Source: Hirundichthys speculiger (taxonomy: Eukaryota; Chordata; Actinopteri; Beloniformes; Exocoetidae). Taken from it: a stretch of 64,000 nt of DNA. The notes beneath the pieces were generated by a model that was not told the origin of the DNA, did no database searches, and worked only from the letters and a program-made list of their open reading frames with translations. The stretch is from positions 243,501 through 307,500 of the forward strand of contig JAGFBZ010000853.1 in the NCBI GenBank assembly GCA_018398805.1, read 5' to 3'. The position numbers and the translations under genes were made by a program. How positions within the stretch are numbered: position 1 is the stretch's first letter; the number at the start of each line of letters is the position of its first letter. Shown here one piece after another: positions 58,938-64,000 of the stretch.

Positions 58938-60533
58938 TCACTCCGCCTTGGCCTCGCCTTCGGAGGCTGCTGGTGTCGTGCCCTCGGCGGGGGCGGCGGC
59001 CTCCTCGGCGGGGGCAGCTTCTGTCGGCGGCGCCTCCTCCGCAGCTTTGGTCTCCTCCTCAGGTGCGTCGGTGGCGGCGGCCTCGCCTTCTTTGGCCTCT
59101 GTGGCTGGCGTCTCCTCTTTGGTTTCCTTGGCTGCGTGGCCGTTTTCCTCAGGTTTGTCCTCGGTTGTCGGGGAGGTGGCCTCCTCCTTGCCCTCCTCGC
59201 TGCCCTTCTTGCTCTTCTTCAGTGAGATGCCCTTGAACTTGAAGGAGTTCTTGAGGGAGAACTTCTTCTTTTTCTTGGCGTCTTTGGCAGCCTCGCCTTC
59301 TGCTTTGGCCGCCTCGCCCTCGGCAGCTGGAGCGGGCTCAATGGCATCTCCGGCGCCGCTTTCTCCTTCCTTGGCTGGTTCAGCGGTTCCATTTCCATCG
59401 GCGGCAGCCACTTCCCCATCTGGCTTGGCTGAGACATCCCCGTTGGTTTTCACGTGGCCGTTCTCCTGCAGAGCAGAGGACCGGTTAGTTATAAACCAAA
59501 GTAGCCAATAGACTGCTTGAATTTGAAATATTTCACATGCACAAATCCAATACAAATAAGCAACGTGGAAAGGAATTACTTAATAAAAGCTGACTGCTCT
59601 GGAGATTCAATGACCGTCCGCAATACTTTGAGCAGCCACGCGGTGGCAGTAGTGCATTAACTAAATTTCAACCGGGCCGGCGAGCTCGGGAACAAAGAAA
59701 TCCCGGTGAAACCTGGTTTCTGCTCTCATCCAAGAGCTGCAGCTCACATCTACCACTCTGAGCTCCGACTGAACAGAACTAGAGTCACAGAGAATAAAAA
59801 AGTGCTGAAGATACAGCACTGATGAGGAAGGCGCACGCGACCGCATCAATCTTATCTAATAGCACTCTTATTTCTTCCATCAGATCAGTCACTAAGGACA
59901 TGTTTCATTTCTACAGACTTATGTTTATGAGTAAAAAAAAAAAAAAAAAAACAGGTGGAAGAGACTTATGTCCCTGAATTTGGGGACACTGGCTCCGAGC
60001 CGGCGCCTCCTCGCGCTGTTTGCGCCTCCAGCAGAGCGCATTTGCATCCTTTGCGCACTCACATCTTTTGTTCGACGCACAAGCCGCTGTCTGCCCGACT
60101 GCTGTCAACTCATGAGAGAAAGCACGCCTCAAGCACGCATTTGGACCAGATTCTAACATCCACGTGAATAATTTGTGTTTAAATATGCTCCAGTGGGATC
60201 AGCAGACTGTATTAACAAAGGCATGTCTGGTGCGCGCCGAGCGGGGACGAGCATGGCTGCCTCGCCGGGGGTCCCAGGAGGGTCCCCAGCTTTAAATTCA
60301 CTTTCATTTGTGTCTTAATTTAATCGTGTTGCCAACAGAGGTTTGAGTTTGCTCTCGTGGCTCAGTGAGTTGAGGGCACCCATGCTGCCGGGGGGCGTTG
60401 GGTGCCATGTGGCTCTGATGCTCCGCACCTAAAAACCTCCTGCACTCACCTGGCCGTTGGCTTTGGCAGCAGCAGGGTCGGCGGCGGCTTTCCCCTCTGC
60501 AGCTACTCCACCCTTGGACAACTGGGCTCCCAT
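58938..60533 (-). CDS. marcksl1: MARCKS-like protein 1, two coding exons
   Basis: Myristoylated, acidic, PKC- and calmodulin-regulated actin/PIP2-binding protein at the inner plasma membrane; 203 residues (human about 195). Exon 1, 60450-60533, encodes 28 residues from MGAQLSKGG, giving an N-terminal Gly for myristoylation, and ends ANGQ at a GTGAGT donor. Exon 2, 58938-59465, opens [10 protein letters not shown] after a CTGCAG acceptor; this intron position is the family's usual one. GDAIEPAP matches MARCKSL1 rather than MARCKS. The basic effector domain, residues 92-115 (59205-59276), runs [21 protein letters not shown]. Serines 98, 102 and 109 line up with MARCKS phosphosites; the LSG serine is replaced by FKG. 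The C-terminus is Ala/Glu-rich and low complexity. The last 39 codons and the 3' UTR are tandemly duplicated downstream. Confidence 0.93.
60450..60454 (-). other. marcksl1 exon 1 donor boundary; intron 59466-60449
   Basis: The 984-base intron has a GTGAGT donor and a CTGCAG acceptor. It contains an A-run near 59935-59951 and no recognisable exon. The small open frames inside it are not supported. Confidence 0.6.
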
Positions 60534-60539
60534 TTCTCT

Positions 60540-60860
60540 TCTTTAATTGGCCTGAATTAAAAGAAAAAAAAAGAAAATCGAAAAAGGAAAAAACCCTGAA
60601 AAGATTTTTTTTTTCCGTTTGGGTTTAAATATCCAGCTCTAGGATGGGTAAGGTCTTGTCCCAAAGAGGTGAAAAATCCCGGCGGATCTCCTCTCTCAGA
60701 CGTTTAGGAACGACAAGACCCCCCCTCTTTACGACTGTTAACCCCACGGCGGCTGAGCTCAGATTGAGGGATGTTGTAGAGGGCTGGGTTTTTCAACTGA
60801 GCCTCAAAAACCGAGGAGAGGCTCCTCCCCTGGGCGGAGCTTAGTCCAATCTGCAGCGAG
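60540..60860 (-). promoter_or_regulatory. marcksl1 promoter and 5' UTR
   Basis: Upstream of the marcksl1 ATG the sequence becomes GC-rich. It holds a GC box (GGGCGGAG on plus, about 60833-60840) next to CCAAT on the plus strand at about 60846-60850. No TATA box is evident. The 5' UTR next to the ATG has A/T-rich runs. The transcription start is not determined. Confidence 0.5.
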
Positions 60861-60899
60861 GGGGGCCGGGCCTCCTTCACCCCGTTTATGGCCACAAAT

Positions 60900-62760
60900 G
60901 TTTAAGATGTCTGACAGGTTTTTTGGACAATTTTAAGCATTGTTCATTCATACAAACAATTGCTCACATAAACGATTTTTAAACTGCATGTATAAATTGT
61001 TTATTGAGTTAAAAAGGGATGGCAAAGTGGATGTAAAATAGCAAAAACTCAGTAAAACAGCTTAAAAAAAGCTTTAAAAATATTTTTGATCAGATCAGGT
61101 ATTCCCAGTGTGAAAGCTATAACTCTACAAGTTATCTAAATATCAATATCAGGGGCCACATGTTAGGAGACAGAGATTCATCATGTAAAGTTTTAAATTA
61201 AAGTAAATTAAAGAGAGATCATCATTTTTTTTCTCTTTTTCTCCGAGAAGAATATATTCTTTCTGTGTGTCCTCTCTTCACGCTTTCAGTTGCATCATTT
61301 TTCTCCAACTAAATTGGCAGACGGCCTTTGTGTTTTTTTTCCGGGAAAGGGAAACAGTACATCAATGAATGACAAGGAATTTTAATGGCCTCCTTTGGAT
61401 TTTAAGTGATGGGGCCAGCTTTCCAAGAGTAAACTGGTTACATAACAGCCAGAACTGGGAGGTTTTGCGATGGCACTGGGTCTGCTAAGTAACCAGTGCA
61501 GACGGGGAGACGGTGAATCTGCCTGTCAGACAGTAATGAGGTCCCTCTAGTCTGACCAATAAGTCCCACCATCGCAGCAGTGACACAGCAGTTTGTTTTC
61601 CCAGGACTCTAAAGCTGAATGGTGAAAGAGAGAGGCCACATGCTTCGAGATGAGTTATAAGAGTTTGATAAGAGTTTGTCACTGGTCACCAAGAGATAGA
61701 AATATACAATTATAAATGCAGCGTTCTCCATTTAAAACCATGTCTCAAACTTCTGGAAGCCATTTCCCCGTTGACTAGTACTCATTCTCCCACAGATGAA
61801 CCCACGTTCACAAAACGGTGCTGTTTGCTTGTGATCCTAAAAAAAAAACAAAAAAACTTAATTTTATGGACTTCATGATTTCCTCGTTCTTCTTAGGCAT
61901 TTTTGGCTCTCTATCATTGTTTCCACCGTTCTGACTGCACACACAACAATCCAAACAAGCAAAAACACACTCACACAAACATGTCACAGTTCTGGTATGT
62001 GAGGCATGCATAACCACCCAGAGAACCATCTCCAGCCATTCAGTGTTCGGAGCCTCCCGGAGCGCGATACACCCTGAGGGCTTTAAAATCCACCCCCCCA
62101 TCTAACCAAGCAACACCACTCCATACAGCGTTCCAATTAGTCAGAGCAGAGAAGCACATGATATGTTTAAAAAGTCCCAATCTCACCATCTAGCTCATGC
62201 ATATCTCAATCAGGGTTTGGAATTCCTCGCAGCTCTCTGATGTGGGATGCCAGAGTTCGGCTTGTGGCTGGTGAGGTCTTTACATTAGGGTTGTCTGATT
62301 TCAAAGAGATGCTCCTTGTCTGATCAAAGCGAGGTATCCAGCCCCTGCAGCTCAGAGACTTCAGTCCAGGAAGGACAGTTTCAATCAGGAATTTTCACTT
62401 GACGATAAATTATCATGCAATCCATTCAAATCGATTTGTCTTCTTCTCTTCATATAATGCTGCCATTATTTTGTCTCGATAAAAACAGATGATCGCTTTT
62501 CTACATGTTAAAGCTTACTGAACAGTCAGTGTTATACTTGTGGAGGTTAAGTTGCGCTACTGTAACATTCAAAATGTGAGTGGTTGAAAATTCTCATTCA
62601 AATGTGGACACAAATTTGCTTTTAAACCATCTTCTGTTATTTATTTGACTCATGTGTTCAGACAAAAATGACTTCATGCTGCAGGTCATCATTGTAGGAA
62701 CAAATATGGATGATAAAAGTTTGTACAGTGGTATACTGCTGTCCATACCAGTCCATTAAT
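60900..62760. other. No gene seen upstream of marcksl1
   Basis: AT-rich intergenic DNA with small unsupported frames. It may contain regulatory elements, but none can be named from sequence alone. Confidence 0.5.
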
Positions 62761-62770
62761 GTAAGTACAG

Positions 62771-63442
62771 TAGAGGTGGGCGGATCGATCCAAATATCGA
62801 TAATATCGATACCAATGCTGGTATTGATATCAAACAATACTCATGTAAAAAGATCGATACTCAAGCTTTTATCCTTTTTTTTGAGTCCAGCATAGTATCC
62901 AGGTAGATAAGAGTGGTCTTCTTTAGCATCAACTCATTAACTTTCAAAGTACATGTTACTTAAGTCATATGTTACTGGAGCCAACTCAATAAAATATAGT
63001 TAAGACCTTGAAATAACCCAGTACAGGTTATGTATCCCATTGAAATGTATTATCTAAGATAAAATAACATAAGTTAATCCTTTATTTATCCCACGACGGG
63101 AACATTTTTAGAGTTAAAGCAACAGGAAAGTTCACACAGTGCAAACAAAATTACACAAGTATTGAACGATATAATATAAAAGGTAGGCTAGAAAAAAACA
63201 TTATGAACAGAAATTCAACTCAGGAATATTTACACAAAAATGTTGAAGACATAAAGTTTGACAAAATTCTATTCTTGGCTTTAACAAAATAATCCAAAGA
63301 CAAAAATCACAAAGGTTCATGATAGATTAAGCTTAATATGAAGAAGTATCAGTATCGGTATTGGTATTGGTATCGGCGATACTGGCCCTGTATTTACTTG
63401 GTATTGGATCGATACCAAAATTTCCAGAATCGCCCAGCTCTA
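62771..63442. mobile_element. 672-bp hAT element with 8-bp target duplication
   Basis: The ends TAGAGGTGGGCG and CGCCCAGCTCTA are inverted apart from one mismatch. The flanks 62763-62770 and 63443-63450 are both AAGTACAG. Subterminal regions are full of ATCGATA and GGTATTGG words. A LINE-like 3' tail is nested near 63070-63170. No transposase frame. Confidence 0.88.
63070..63170 (-). mobile_element. LINE 3' tail fragment
   Basis: AATCCTTTATTTATCCCACG is a plus-strand view of a common fish LINE 3' end. It lies inside the hAT element. Only the terminal part remains. Confidence 0.45.
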
Positions 63443-64000
63443 AAGTACAGCAGTTCAGACTCTGCTGAAAGTACTGTGTTGAAGTTAATATGTGGATGTT
63501 GGTAGCTGAGACGTGCTGCCATCACTGTGTGTAGCAGAGAACACCAGGAAGGTATTCGGGCGTGACTCGCACACATGCAGTCGCCACCAGATTCATGGAA
63601 AGCTGTGAATGTCTGAAATAGCCTTCGCTTTCATCCAGTCGAGTTTCTTCTTTTCAAAACAGTTTCAGTTTCTATTTCATGAATGTGAATTCATAACATA
63701 GAAACTAAAAGTGTTGGCGTGACCGGTGGCTCATTACTGGCCACCCATTGAGCTCCTGATTCTGAAAATATCTAATTTCTTATATTTGATAGTTAAACCA
63801 AAAAATGTGTCCATATTAGAGTTATAGATTTTGATTTTGCAACAAAATATATAAGCTTAATGTTAGCAGATAGTCGTTAAAATTGTATTGCAAATCACAA
63901 GACACAATTTTAAAGTTTCTATGAAATAAGTCATGTTATGCTTGTTGCTGCTGCATATTCATACGTTCCCTGTAAAAGCAGACGCTAAACATTAAACTTT

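Larger units (their letters stand above)
56331..59054. repeat. Tandem duplication, right unit
   Basis: Starts with the same ATGCACTCCTGCCG as the left unit and ends inside marcksl1 exon 2 at GCTTTGGTCTC, where the gene continues uninterrupted. The junction at 56330/56331 shows little or no microhomology, as in end-joining. Single-base differences and small indels separate the units. Confidence 0.93.

Noticed and set aside
58598..59236. 212-codon plus-strand frame opposite marcksl1
   Set aside because: Antisense shadow of the GC-rich marcksl1 exon 2 and its 3' UTR; no family resemblance.
58948..59511. 187-codon Ala/Ser-rich plus-strand frame
   Set aside because: Antisense of the Ala/Glu-rich marcksl1 coding exon.

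Overview
This window looks like nuclear DNA of a ray-finned (teleost) fish. It is AT-rich and intron-rich, and it is full of decayed Tc1/mariner, hAT, LINE and SINE copies of the kinds common in teleosts. Three recognisable vertebrate protein genes are present: a PRL-type phosphatase (ptp4a2, minus strand), a beta-type connexin (plus strand) and marcksl1 (minus strand). From memory, PTP4A2, MARCKSL1 and the GJB3/GJB4/GJB5 connexins all lie on human 1p34-p35, so the trio looks like a conserved syntenic block.

Layout. 1-15.7 kb: no confident gene; transposon remnants, one TA-flanked 670-bp MITE and one weak candidate exon. 15.7-19.8 kb: a 3.9-kb minisatellite built on TACTCTACTG-like words, with a tRNA-derived SINE at its left edge. 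19.8-26 kb: a possible untranslated first exon, a perfect 290-bp hAT MITE with 8-bp target duplications, and LINE tails. 26.1-32.8 kb: ptp4a2, five coding exons with a 1-base frame disruption at the exon 4/5 junction as printed, then a long 5' intron and a likely 5' UTR exon and promoter near 32.7-32.8 kb. 33-48.8 kb: transposon-rich intergenic DNA, including a Tc1 copy with long inverted repeats (41.0-42.55 kb) and a three-layer nest (Tc1 holding a hAT and a LINE, 44.19-46.81 kb). 48.98-51.65 kb: the connexin, its coding region split into three exons. 52-53.6 kb: LINE remnants.

53.68-59.05 kb: a recent tandem duplication of about 2.65 kb. Each unit carries an identical tRNA-Ser(GCT) gene plus the 3' UTR and last 39 codons of marcksl1. 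Only the right unit joins the complete gene; the left one is a truncated 3' copy. 58.94-60.53 kb: marcksl1, two coding exons, with a GC-box/CCAAT promoter upstream. 60.9-64 kb: intergenic, with a 672-bp hAT element that has 8-bp target duplications.

The genes do not form an operon or pathway. Most long reading frames in the window are chance or repeat-derived, including the Tyr/Cys/Leu/Ser-rich frames across the minisatellite.
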